This document shows, piece by piece, positions 1 through 6,671 of a stretch of DNA of 7,484 nucleotides; within the stretch, counting starts at the first letter, position 1; each line of letters starts with the position of its first letter. Below the pieces are notes generated by a model that worked only from the letters and a program-made list of their open reading frames with translations, was not told the DNA's origin and searched no databases. The stretch is taken from NCBI GenBank assembly GCA_964456445.1, contig CAYWBI010000181.1, forward strand, positions 1 to 7,484. The letters are read 5' to 3'. The translations under genes were made by a program, and so were the position numbers. Origin of the DNA: CAYWBI01 sp964456445. Its GTDB lineage: Bacteria; Calditrichota; Calditrichia; Calditrichales; J004.

Positions 1-1
1 T

Positions 2-151
2 CATATTAAATCAACCGGCAAGGGCGGCAATGGATTAAACAACATGCGTTTTCGAGCCAGCGAAATTGGAGCAAATCTTATAATAGAAAGTTCACTTTCA
101 AGAGGAACTTCCATAACGCTAACCAAAGAAATAACCCAAATGTGTCATTGA
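2..151 (+). CDS. C-terminal end of a sensor histidine kinase (partial)
   Basis: The window opens inside this gene, and only the last 49 codons before TGA are present. The visible residues include GKGGNGLNNMRFRASEIGA and a closing segment with IIESS and GTSITL. This matches the G2 box and last strands of the HATPase_c (GHKL) ATP-binding domain in histidine kinases that partner NarL-type regulators, where 'GxGLxNMxxRAxxIG...GTxxxL' is typical. The sensor domain, membrane segments and phosphorylated histidine lie upstream and cannot be seen. A NarL-type response regulator starts 63 bases downstream on the same strand, which is the usual arrangement of a cognate pair. By family knowledge it autophosphorylates with ATP and passes the phosphate to that regulator. 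The signal it senses is unknown. Confidence 0.88.
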   Translation, partial: HIKSTGKGGNGLNNMRFRASEIGANLIIESSLSRGTSITLTKEITQMCH

Positions 152-200
152 GTTTGTTTTTCTAAATCAATAAACTATACAAAGATATTATTGTTTAATC

Positions 201-205
201 TGAGG
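201..205 (+). promoter_or_regulatory. Ribosome binding site that sets the response regulator start
   Basis: TGAGG lies nine bases before the ATG at 215. No similar purine-rich site precedes the alternative in-frame TTG at 191, so the ATG is preferred. Confidence 0.6.
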
Positions 206-214
206 CTCATATTA

Positions 215-862
215 ATGAGTAAACAATTTACTTCCCCGATTCGGGTATCGATTGTCGAAGATCATAATGCATACAGGGAAGTTGTCAGTGATATCATCGA
301 TAATGCTCAAGGATTTTGCATTACGGGCAATTATTCGTCTCTGGAAGAAATAACAGATGAAATTTTTGAATCGGATGTCGTTCTGATGGATATAGGATTG
401 CCCGGGAAATCCGGAATCGAAGGGTTGAAGGAAATAAAACATTATTCCGATTCAATCCGGGTAATTATTTTAACTAATTATCTGGACGATGATAAAATTT
501 TTGAAGCTATCGCCGCTGGCGCCGACGGTTATCTTCTTAAAAAGGTATCAACAACACGTATCCTGGATGCAATATCAGACACGTTACAAGGTGGCGCATC
601 AATGACCCCCCTCATTGCCAGACGGGTTTTGCAGGCATTTAAATTTCCACAGTCATCAAAACAAATTAGAGCACATCTGAGTAAACGGGAGAAAGAGATA
701 TTAGCTCTGCTTGTTCAGGGGATGAATTATAAATCCGCCGCAGAACACTTATGTATCAGTCCCGAAACCGTTCGCAACCATATACGAAATATATATAAAA
801 AACTCCAAATCCATACGCGTTCAGAAGCTGTCGCGAAGGCCATTCGCGAAGGACTGATCTGA
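215..862 (+). CDS. NarL/FixJ-family response regulator, REC plus LuxR-type HTH
   Basis: This encodes 215 residues, the usual size for the family. Residues about 9-125 form a receiver domain. It has the acidic pocket E15-D16, the phosphoacceptor D59 in VVLMDIGLPG, the switch T87 in ILTNY, and the conserved K109 in GYLLKK. Residues about 150-210 form a LuxR/GerE helix-turn-helix with the hallmark LSKREKEIL, then SPETVRNHIRNIYKKL. All key receiver residues are present, so it should be activated by phosphorylation, presumably by the kinase ending at 151. It would act in the cytoplasm as a DNA-binding transcription factor, usually as a dimer. The start at 215 is chosen from its ribosome binding site; starting at TTG 191 would add eight unconserved residues. 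Its targets are unknown. The downstream surface-protein genes are candidates by proximity only. Confidence 0.93.
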   Translation: MSKQFTSPIRVSIVEDHNAYREVVSDIIDNAQGFCITGNYSSLEEITDEIFESDVVLMDIGLPGKSGIEGLKEIKHYSDSIRVIILTNYLDDDKIFEAIAAGADGYLLKKVSTTRILDAISDTLQGGASMTPLIARRVLQAFKFPQSSKQIRAHLSKREKEILALLVQGMNYKSAAEHLCISPETVRNHIRNIYKKLQIHTRSEAVAKAIREGLI

Positions 863-902
863 ATTCATATTGCTCCAATTCGCCTCATAATACCTGCAAA
901 CA

Positions 903-932
903 TGGATGACTGCCATCCCATCCAATTTTTTT
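903..932 (+). terminator. Probable intrinsic terminator after the response regulator
   Basis: TGGATG (903-908) can pair with CATCCA (919-924), and a run of seven T follows at 926-932. GGATG can instead pair with the nearer CATCC (914-918), giving a five-base loop. The stem is short (5-6 pairs), so termination may be partial. It sits about 40 bases after the regulator stop codon, the right place to separate the two-component genes from the propeller genes. Confidence 0.5.
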
Positions 933-1055
933 GTCAATTCAACATAAAAATGACGCAAATATGTTATTGATGTTCTGTTCCCCATTAGATATGTTCCCTT
1001 TGAGAATACCTTTTCAACTCAACAAATCCAATACATCATTAAAAATGGAGAAGAT

Positions 1056-2729
1056 ATGAATAACGTTTTTATATGCACTATATGTCTTTTGCTAACAACA
1101 TCAGCTTATGCTCAAAAAATGTGGGAAACTACTGTTGAGGGTAAAAGCATCAAGATGGTCAAAATAGATTCGCAAGGGAATGTTTATGTTGCCGGTTCAA
1201 AGGACTACGCGGTAAACAGTACTTCGCTTCAGGATATGTATCTAATCAAAATGAATGCAAAGGGGGACACCGTTTGGACAGCCGCCATCGACAATGATTT
1301 GGATTTTTCTCAGGATTATGCAAATGCCATAGCCATTAGTAATACCGGGGATGTTTACCTGGGCGGCATTTTACAGGTATCCGGCAGCTTGGACAAGGAT
1401 TTTTTACTCGTCCATTACGATGCGGATGGTAATGAACAATGGCGCGCCACATATAGCGGGTCGGCAAATTTTATCGATGAATTTTATAAAATTTTGATTG
1501 ATGACCAGGGATATATCTATGTCGGCGGGGTAACGAACAAGAAAGTTTCCGGAAAAATGAACCAAGATATTATTTTAATTAAATACAACACCAGTGGAGA
1601 TACGGTTTGGACACGTATCTATGATAGCGCGCAACCAAAAAGTACAGAAAAAACCGACAATTTTGTGGACATGCATTTGGATCCAAACGGCGATTTGGTT
1701 GTAAGTGCTAGTGCGCACATTCGAGCGGATTGGGTACTTGGTGATCTATTTGGGGCGCTGATCCTAAAATATGATTTGTCCGGGAAAATGCTTTTTGATT
1801 CACTTTATGTTGTCGAAGGCGGTTCCGCAGAGGTTGATGCATCTGGCTTGGATGCAGATGGAAATATTTTTCTTTATGTCCATGGAAAAAACAATTTAGA
1901 ACATGGCATTCTAAAATTTGACAACAATGGAGCCTTTAAAACCAAAATGATCTTTGAGCCAGATAGTAGCTCATGGAAATATCTCACACGTGGTTTCACC
2001 GTGGACGCAACCGGAAATGCAACGTTTGTTGCTCGTGTCCAGGTAATAAATAAATGGCCTGGTGCATGGGCCAATTTTACCGTTAGTTATAATAAAGAGG
2101 GCCAGTTACGCTGGCAACATCGTTCACCTACCAGGGGACCAATCGAGGGGGGCGACAAATTTGTTCATTTTAATATACAACATGATGCATCAGGGAATGT
2201 GTACACAACACAAAAAGATGGAGATTATTTAGTAATTGAAAAATTCAACTCCAGTGGTAAAATTGTATGGACCGTCAAGGACGATACACTCACCGACCGT
2301 TCTGGCGGTAATTTCTTAGGAGTCTGTGCTCTAACAGTTGATAATGACGGTCATATTTTCGTCGCTCACACACTTCGATCAAATTATATTGATTATATTC
2401 GGACAATTGAATTTGACAGTAATATTCCAACCGAAATAAACCGAACAGCCATCCAACATATATTACAGAAACTTCAACTTTATCAAAATTACCCTAATCC
2501 TTTCAACCCACAAACAAAAATAGGATTCACATTAACAGCGCCAACACCGGTAAATTTAAGCATATACGATGTCTTGGGTCGAAAAATAACAACTCTCGTA
2601 AAAGGAATAGAACCTATTGGATTTCATCATGTTAATTTTGATGGATCAAATCTTCCAAGTGGCATTTATTATTGTCAACTTAAATCAGGGTCAACAACCC
2701 TAACCCGCAAAATGTTGCTCATAAAATAG
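1056..2729 (+). CDS. Secreted SBBP-type beta-propeller protein with T9SS type A sorting domain
   Basis: This encodes 557 residues. Residues 1-19 are a signal peptide ending SAYA, with glutamine expected as mature residue 1. Residues about 27-455 hold eight similar units with strands such as GDVYLGG or GYIYVGG, then DIILIKYNTSGDTVW, matching SBBP beta-propeller repeats. The eighth unit lacks its last strand, and the N-terminal KMWETTVEG could complete it, as in ring-closing 'velcro' propellers. Residues 473-557 are a T9SS type A sorting domain (QNYPNPFNP, YDVLGRKI, LPSGIYYCQL, final LLIK). The protein is probably exported by Sec and then the T9SS, and anchored at the surface or released. No catalytic residues are recognisable, so a binding or structural role is an inference. 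The ATG at 1056 follows GGAG at 1047-1050. It is the first of three adjacent propeller genes, 50 bases before the next. Confidence 0.87.
   Translation: MNNVFICTICLLLTTSAYAQKMWETTVEGKSIKMVKIDSQGNVYVAGSKDYAVNSTSLQDMYLIKMNAKGDTVWTAAIDNDLDFSQDYANAIAISNTGDVYLGGILQVSGSLDKDFLLVHYDADGNEQWRATYSGSANFIDEFYKILIDDQGYIYVGGVTNKKVSGKMNQDIILIKYNTSGDTVWTRIYDSAQPKSTEKTDNFVDMHLDPNGDLVVSASAHIRADWVLGDLFGALILKYDLSGKMLFDSLYVVEGGSAEVDASGLDADGNIFLYVHGKNNLEHGILKFDNNGAFKTKMIFEPDSSSWKYLTRGFTVDATGNATFVARVQVINKWPGAWANFTVSYNKEGQLRWQHRSPTRGPIEGGDKFVHFNIQHDASGNVYTTQKDGDYLVIEKFNSSGKIVWTVKDDTLTDRSGGNFLGVCALTVDNDGHIFVAHTLRSNYIDYIRTIEFDSNIPTEINRTAIQHILQKLQLYQNYPNPFNPQTKIGFTLTAPTPVNLSIYDVLGRKITTLVKGIEPIGFHHVNFDGSNLPSGIYYCQLKSGSTTLTRKMLLIK
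2472..2729 (+). repeat. T9SS sorting-domain cassette, copy 1
   Basis: This segment encodes the last 85 residues of the first propeller protein. It aligns without gaps to the ends of the next two proteins (4937-5194 and 6266-6523). A hand count gives about 41 of 85 residues identical to copy 2. Shared landmarks are QNYPNPFNP, LGRK, FD, SGIY and the arginine-lysine before the hydrophobic end. Confidence 0.85.
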
Positions 2730-2767
2730 GAGAAAGGTAAAGTCTAAGTTTCAGAAATTTGAATAAC

Positions 2768-2772
2768 AGGAG
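2768..2772 (+). promoter_or_regulatory. Ribosome binding site for the double-propeller gene
   Basis: AGGAG lies seven bases before the ATG at 2780. The in-frame TTG at 2759 lies upstream of this site and would place it inside the gene, so the ATG is preferred. Confidence 0.7.
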
Positions 2773-2779
2773 CTTAATT

Positions 2780-5194
2780 ATGTTAAAATTTTACTTTAAA
2801 AATTACCTGTTGCTTCTACTTGTACAAATACCGGTACATCTTATTGCCCAGGAATGGCAACTGCAAACAACCCCGACGACAAACAAGCTTAATGATGTTT
2901 TCTTCAGTAGCAAAAATAACGGTACAGCCGTTGGCGATAATGCGACAATCATCCACACAAATAATGGCGGTCTATCCTGGTTTGCGGAACCCTGCCCTAC
3001 GGTTGCCAGCTTAAACGGAGTGTTTTTTACGGATGATACAATCGGCACCAGCGTTGGTTTTTTGGGCGCAATATTGCGCACGACGGATGGCGGCTACAAT
3101 TGGAGTCAGCAAAGCGCCAACACCGACGGTGTATTAAGTGATGTCTGGTTTTTTGATGTGGATAATGGAATCATTACCCAGGGCGGCGTGGTTCATCATA
3201 CCACAGATGGCGGACTAAACTGGACACACGATACAGTAAGTACGGAAAGAGGGCTTGGTAAAATTGCCTTCGGCGATGATTCTACCGGCGTTATTTTAGC
3301 CGGTGGCGACCGCAGTAGCAGCTACCTGTTTCGAACGGGCGATGGAGGACAATCCTGGACAGAAGTGGTTATTCCGGTAGGCTCAGGATTCGATGGCATT
3401 TCCTTCGCTTCACCGACAACCGCCATCATCGTCGGCTCCGCTGGTAACATTTACAAGACTACGGACCGCGGACAAAACTGGACGGCTCAAAACAGCGGTA
3501 CAACAGACCCATTATTCGATGTTTCCTGCCCTACGCCCACCACTTATTTCGTGGTCGGCCTCAATGGGGCGGTCTTGCGGACAACAGATGGCGGAGACAA
3601 CTGGAATGGCGAACCCAATCCGCTTGAGGGTGTGGACAATTTGTATGCTGTGCATTTTATAGATGCCAATACGGGCTGGGCAGTTGGGGCTAACGGCAAG
3701 GTCATGTACCGATATTTCCAGGACACCACTAAAAGTATTACAGAACAAAAGCTTAGTTCATCTATCGGAGAAGCCAACGATCACCTTGGAATAAGTGTTT
3801 CCATCTCGGAAAAGTATCCTGGCAATCAATATGCTGTGATCGGTGTAAGCGGTGATAATGCAAATAAAGGAACTGCCTATATTTACGAAATTTTTGGGGG
3901 CGCCGCCATTGAGCAGATCGTGGCTGCCAGTGAGGGACAAACCGACGATTTTTTTGGTTGTGCGGTTTCCATTGATAGCCAGACAACCATTATCGGTGCT
4001 GTGGGGGATGACGATCGGGGAACCGACGCAGGGGCCGCCTACGTGTACGGCACCCGAGGTAATAACGGCTGGGCGGAGCAAATAAAACTGACTGCCGGTG
4101 ATGGAGCGCCGGGCGATTCATTCGGTGTCGCGGTGGCCATATCCGGTAACCATGCAATTGTTGGCGCGCCGGCGCACAACAACGCAACTGGGGCTGTTTA
4201 TCTTTTTAAACAGGATGAAAACGATAAGTCCCTGTGGACGGAGCAACAAAAGCTGGTGGCCGCGGATGGCAGTGCCGGAGACTATTTTGGCTGTTCGGTC
4301 GCTCTGGATTCTTCCAGCGCGATCATTGGCGCACACCGGGCAGACATTGGATCAAATACGGACCAGGGCGCCGCCTACATATTCAGGTTTGCCGGTTCGA
4401 ACTGGCTTGAACAGGCAAAATTATCCGCTGCTGATGGACAGGCCGGGGACCAGTTTGGCTGCTCGGTTTCCATATCCGGTCTATATGCATTGATCGGGGC
4501 CCGCAATAGCAGCACCGGGAAGAGTTCAAGCGGTTCTGCGTATGCGTACCAGTGGGATGGCATCGACTGGATCGAAAAGGCAAAACTGGTGAGCGACGAT
4601 GCCAGCGACGGACAGAAATTTGGGGCAGCCGTCTCAATTTCGGGCAAGGATGCGCTTATCTCTGCGCCTGGAGATGGGGAAATGGGCCCATCAGCGGGTG
4701 CGGCTTATCTGTATTCCGTTGATAGTCTGGGAAGCTGGAAACAGAATAAAAAACTCACGGCGGATGACGGCGCGGCAAATGACCATTTTGGCCATTCGGT
4801 TGCCCTTGCCCAGGGAATTGCTCTTTGCGGTGCGCCGTTTGCTGATGCGGGTAGTGCGGAATCTGGTGCCGCCTATCTCTATCATGGCTATATAGCCACC
4901 GCTTTGGATAAACCAACTCCGCTTTATCCGCAACAATTTACCTTAAACCAAAACTATCCTAATCCCTTTAACCCACAGACAACAATCAATTATTCACTAA
5001 ATACAGCAGGAATGGTGGAGTTAAGCGTTTTTGACATGCTTGGCCGTAAAATAAAATCGTTGGTGAATCAGAGGCAATCTCCCGGACAACATATAGTTAT
5101 ATTTGACGCTACCGGCCTGGCAAGCGGTGTATATATTTACCAGTTAAAAGTGAACGCCACTTCTATTTCCCGCAAACTTATTTTACTGGAATAA
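2780..5194 (+). CDS. Secreted double beta-propeller (Ycf48/BNR + FG-GAP) with T9SS type A sorting domain
   Basis: This encodes 804 residues. Residues 1-23 are a signal peptide (K3 and K7, a leucine run, HLIA before Q24). Residues about 25-318 contain seven Ycf48/photosystem-II-assembly-type BNR units; six end in an Asp box such as TTDGGYNW or TTDGGDNW. Residues about 319-703 contain seven FG-GAP units of the FG-GAP_2 type, for example GDYFGCSVALD and GDQFGCSVSIS, each followed by an 'AYxY/F' strand and most also by a 'W.EQ.KL' strand. Residues 720-804 are the T9SS type A sorting domain. Both repeat sets count to seven, the number in Ycf48 and integrin-alpha propellers, so two complete seven-bladed rings in tandem are likely. 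No enzyme motif is seen; a surface binding or adhesion role is inferred. The FG-GAP part is about 58-60% GC in sampled lines against 35-38% in the tail, suggesting mosaic assembly. It lies 51 bases before the next propeller gene. Confidence 0.87.
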   Translation: MLKFYFKNYLLLLLVQIPVHLIAQEWQLQTTPTTNKLNDVFFSSKNNGTAVGDNATIIHTNNGGLSWFAEPCPTVASLNGVFFTDDTIGTSVGFLGAILRTTDGGYNWSQQSANTDGVLSDVWFFDVDNGIITQGGVVHHTTDGGLNWTHDTVSTERGLGKIAFGDDSTGVILAGGDRSSSYLFRTGDGGQSWTEVVIPVGSGFDGISFASPTTAIIVGSAGNIYKTTDRGQNWTAQNSGTTDPLFDVSCPTPTTYFVVGLNGAVLRTTDGGDNWNGEPNPLEGVDNLYAVHFIDANTGWAVGANGKVMYRYFQDTTKSITEQKLSSSIGEANDHLGISVSISEKYPGNQYAVIGVSGDNANKGTAYIYEIFGGAAIEQIVAASEGQTDDFFGCAVSIDSQTTIIGAVGDDDRGTDAGAAYVYGTRGNNGWAEQIKLTAGDGAPGDSFGVAVAISGNHAIVGAPAHNNATGAVYLFKQDENDKSLWTEQQKLVAADGSAGDYFGCSVALDSSSAIIGAHRADIGSNTDQGAAYIFRFAGSNWLEQAKLSAADGQAGDQFGCSVSISGLYALIGARNSSTGKSSSGSAYAYQWDGIDWIEKAKLVSDDASDGQKFGAAVSISGKDALISAPGDGEMGPSAGAAYLYSVDSLGSWKQNKKLTADDGAANDHFGHSVALAQGIALCGAPFADAGSAESGAAYLYHGYIATALDKPTPLYPQQFTLNQNYPNPFNPQTTINYSLNTAGMVELSVFDMLGRKIKSLVNQRQSPGQHIVIFDATGLASGVYIYQLKVNATSISRKLILLE
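4937..5194 (+). repeat. T9SS sorting-domain cassette, copy 2
   Basis: This encodes the last 85 residues of the double-propeller protein, including QNYPNPFNPQT, DMLGRKI, LASGVYIYQL and the ending RKLILLE. Base composition returns to AT-rich here, unlike the FG-GAP segment just upstream. Confidence 0.85.
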
Positions 5195-5232
5195 TCATCT
5201 GTACTAAATATTTTAACCACAGTTTTTGATTT

Positions 5233-5237
5233 GGAGG
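5233..5237 (+). promoter_or_regulatory. Ribosome binding site for the third propeller gene
   Basis: GGAGG, a strong Shine-Dalgarno core, lies eight bases before the in-frame ATG at 5246. The in-frame TTG at 5231 overlaps the site itself and cannot use it. The ATGs at 5238 and 5241 are not in frame with this gene. Confidence 0.75.
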
Positions 5238-5245
5238 ATGATGAA

Positions 5246-6523
5246 ATGTGTAAATTTACAAGTTGTTTAATCTTGATTGTCGCACTTTTTAGCACCGAAA
5301 TGGAAGCCCAAAATTTTTGGAAAAAGATGCCCTTCCAGGAAAAAATTTATAGCATGGTTTTCAACTCTCAGGGGCATCTCTTTTTAGGCTCGGACAGTGT
5401 TAAAATTTATCGTTCTATGGACGGCGGCCAATCTTTCGAAAAATTCTTTACCAGGAGCGGTGGGTCGATTTATGACAATGTGTCTCATCTTGTTGTTAAC
5501 TCCAGGGATTCTCTTTTTGCAACACTAAATTTTACCAGTACCACTAGTAAATCAACCTGGAGATCGGGCAGCAATGGAGAACTCTGGAGCAAAATAGCCC
5601 CCTATAAATTTTCGGCTATTGTAGTCGATGATAATGATAGACTGTATGGCGCATTGAGCTATACTAATTCATGGATGGATCATGCAAATATTCGCATTTC
5701 AGACGATGATGGCGACAATTGGACTGAAATCGAAACCGACCCATTAGAGGTTTACGCCTTTACGATCAATGACCAGAAGGACCTTTTTATAGGCTCGTAT
5801 TACGATGGTATTTTCTGCTCCCGGGATAATGGCGCCTCCTGGGACAGTGTGTTCTTTGGCGGAAATACAACTTGTTATTATTTAAATACTACTGCAAATC
5901 AAAACATCATCGCCCTCTACGGAAGCCTCTGCGCTTCGGATACATACGGTGAAAACTGGGAGAAACGCAGCCCACCTGTTCTTGCGTGGATTCAGGCAAT
6001 CCTTGTTTTCGGAAATGACATCTATGCGGGCTATGCAGGAGGTCCCATGTATAAATCATCCGATGCAGGCCTTACCTGGACAGCCATGGATACGTCCGGC
6101 TTGCAAGGCCATTTATCGTTCAGCTCGTTAAATCAGATTGCAGTGGATCCCACTGGTTATATTTGGATTGCCACCAATGCTGAATATGGGGCGCCGCAAA
6201 CACTGTTCCGATCCACTCAGCCGGTGACCGCGGTTCGAAAAGAAATTGTATTTTCACCAGATAAATTACGGCTATTTCAGAATTACCCCAATCCTTTCAA
6301 TCCAACAACTCTTATTAAATTTGATTTGCAAACTCAAAATTATGTGAGACTCGATGTTTATAATGTATTGGGGCAAAATGTTAGAACATTAGTCAATTCT
6401 AATTTAAAGCCGGGCAAATATCGGGTTACATTTGACGCCAGTGGATTAGGGAGCGGAATCTATATATATAAACTTCAAGCTGGACCGATAATACGATATA
6501 GAAAGATGGCGCTTATACGTTAA
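5246..6523 (+). CDS. Secreted Asp-box beta-propeller protein with T9SS type A sorting domain
   Basis: This encodes 425 residues. Residues 1-21 are a signal peptide (K3, hydrophobic core CLILIVALF, cleavage after EMEA), leaving glutamine as mature residue 1. Residues about 30-325 carry seven loosely similar units, several ending in Asp boxes: SMDGGQSF, SDDDGDNW, SRDNGASW, SDTYGENW and SSDAGLTW. This fits a seven-bladed BNR or sialidase-like propeller fold. I see no sialidase catalytic set (arginine triad and FRIP-type motif), so a sialidase call is not justified. Residues 341-425 are a T9SS type A sorting domain (QNYPNPFNP, YNVLGQNV, LGSGIYIYKL). Export to the cell surface or medium is inferred from signal peptide plus sorting domain. 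It lies 51 bases after the double-propeller gene and could share its transcript. No convincing terminator follows. The exact function is unknown. Confidence 0.86.
   Translation: MCKFTSCLILIVALFSTEMEAQNFWKKMPFQEKIYSMVFNSQGHLFLGSDSVKIYRSMDGGQSFEKFFTRSGGSIYDNVSHLVVNSRDSLFATLNFTSTTSKSTWRSGSNGELWSKIAPYKFSAIVVDDNDRLYGALSYTNSWMDHANIRISDDDGDNWTEIETDPLEVYAFTINDQKDLFIGSYYDGIFCSRDNGASWDSVFFGGNTTCYYLNTTANQNIIALYGSLCASDTYGENWEKRSPPVLAWIQAILVFGNDIYAGYAGGPMYKSSDAGLTWTAMDTSGLQGHLSFSSLNQIAVDPTGYIWIATNAEYGAPQTLFRSTQPVTAVRKEIVFSPDKLRLFQNYPNPFNPTTLIKFDLQTQNYVRLDVYNVLGQNVRTLVNSNLKPGKYRVTFDASGLGSGIYIYKLQAGPIIRYRKMALIR
6266..6523 (+). repeat. T9SS sorting-domain cassette, copy 3
   Basis: This encodes the last 85 residues of the third propeller protein and aligns without gaps to copies 1 and 2. 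It is the most divergent in the middle (NSNLKPGKYRVTF) but keeps QNYPNPFNP, LG, FD and SGIYIY. Confidence 0.84.
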
Positions 6524-6659
6524 TGCATTTTCTGTTTTTGCAGAATTCACCCTTTACTAATTTATTTAGAAATAGTATTTAAAATACGTTAAGGGCTCAA
6601 CATTCAATCATCAATAATTGAGTTTACAAATTGTTTTGCCCAATGACCCCCTAAATATT

Positions 6660-6667
6660 AGAAGAGG
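6660..6667 (+). promoter_or_regulatory. Ribosome binding site left in front of the broken propeller gene
   Basis: AGAAGAGG stands four bases before ATG 6672, whose next codon is TAA. The good site in front of an ATG-TAA pair indicates that 6672 was the original start and that codon 2 has mutated. Confidence 0.55.
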
Positions 6668-6671
6668 CCTT

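Noticed and set aside
191..214. Upstream TTG start for the response regulator
   Set aside because: It would add eight unconserved residues and lacks a ribosome binding site, whereas ATG 215 has TGAGG at good spacing.
967..992. Promoter-like TTGATG ... TAGATA before the propeller cluster
   Set aside because: The spacing is about 13 bases, too short for a sigma-70-type promoter, and matches to both boxes are weak.
2759..2779. Upstream TTG start for the double-propeller gene
   Set aside because: The AGGAG site lies downstream of it, directly serving ATG 2780, which gives a normal signal peptide.
3390..4940. Many long open frames on both strands inside the double-propeller gene
   Set aside because: They overlap a gene with clear repeated domains, show no recognisable protein features, and are a side effect of high GC in this part.
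5231..5245. Upstream TTG start for the third propeller gene
   Set aside because: It overlaps the GGAGG site and would put the acidic residues EDDE at the front of the signal peptide, which is unfavourable.
5246..6523. Sialidase call based on Asp boxes
   Set aside because: Asp boxes are structural and occur in many propellers. The catalytic arginines and FRIP-like motif are not visible.
6563..6587. Small inverted repeats (TATTT/AAATA and GTATT/AATAC) after the third propeller gene
   Set aside because: The stems are five A/T-dominated pairs with 2-3 base loops and no T-run follows, so this is not a credible terminator.
6596..6622. CTCAA ... TTGAG inverted repeat upstream of the broken gene
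   Set aside because: It is only five pairs around a 17-base loop with no T-tract, so chance is likely in AT-rich DNA.
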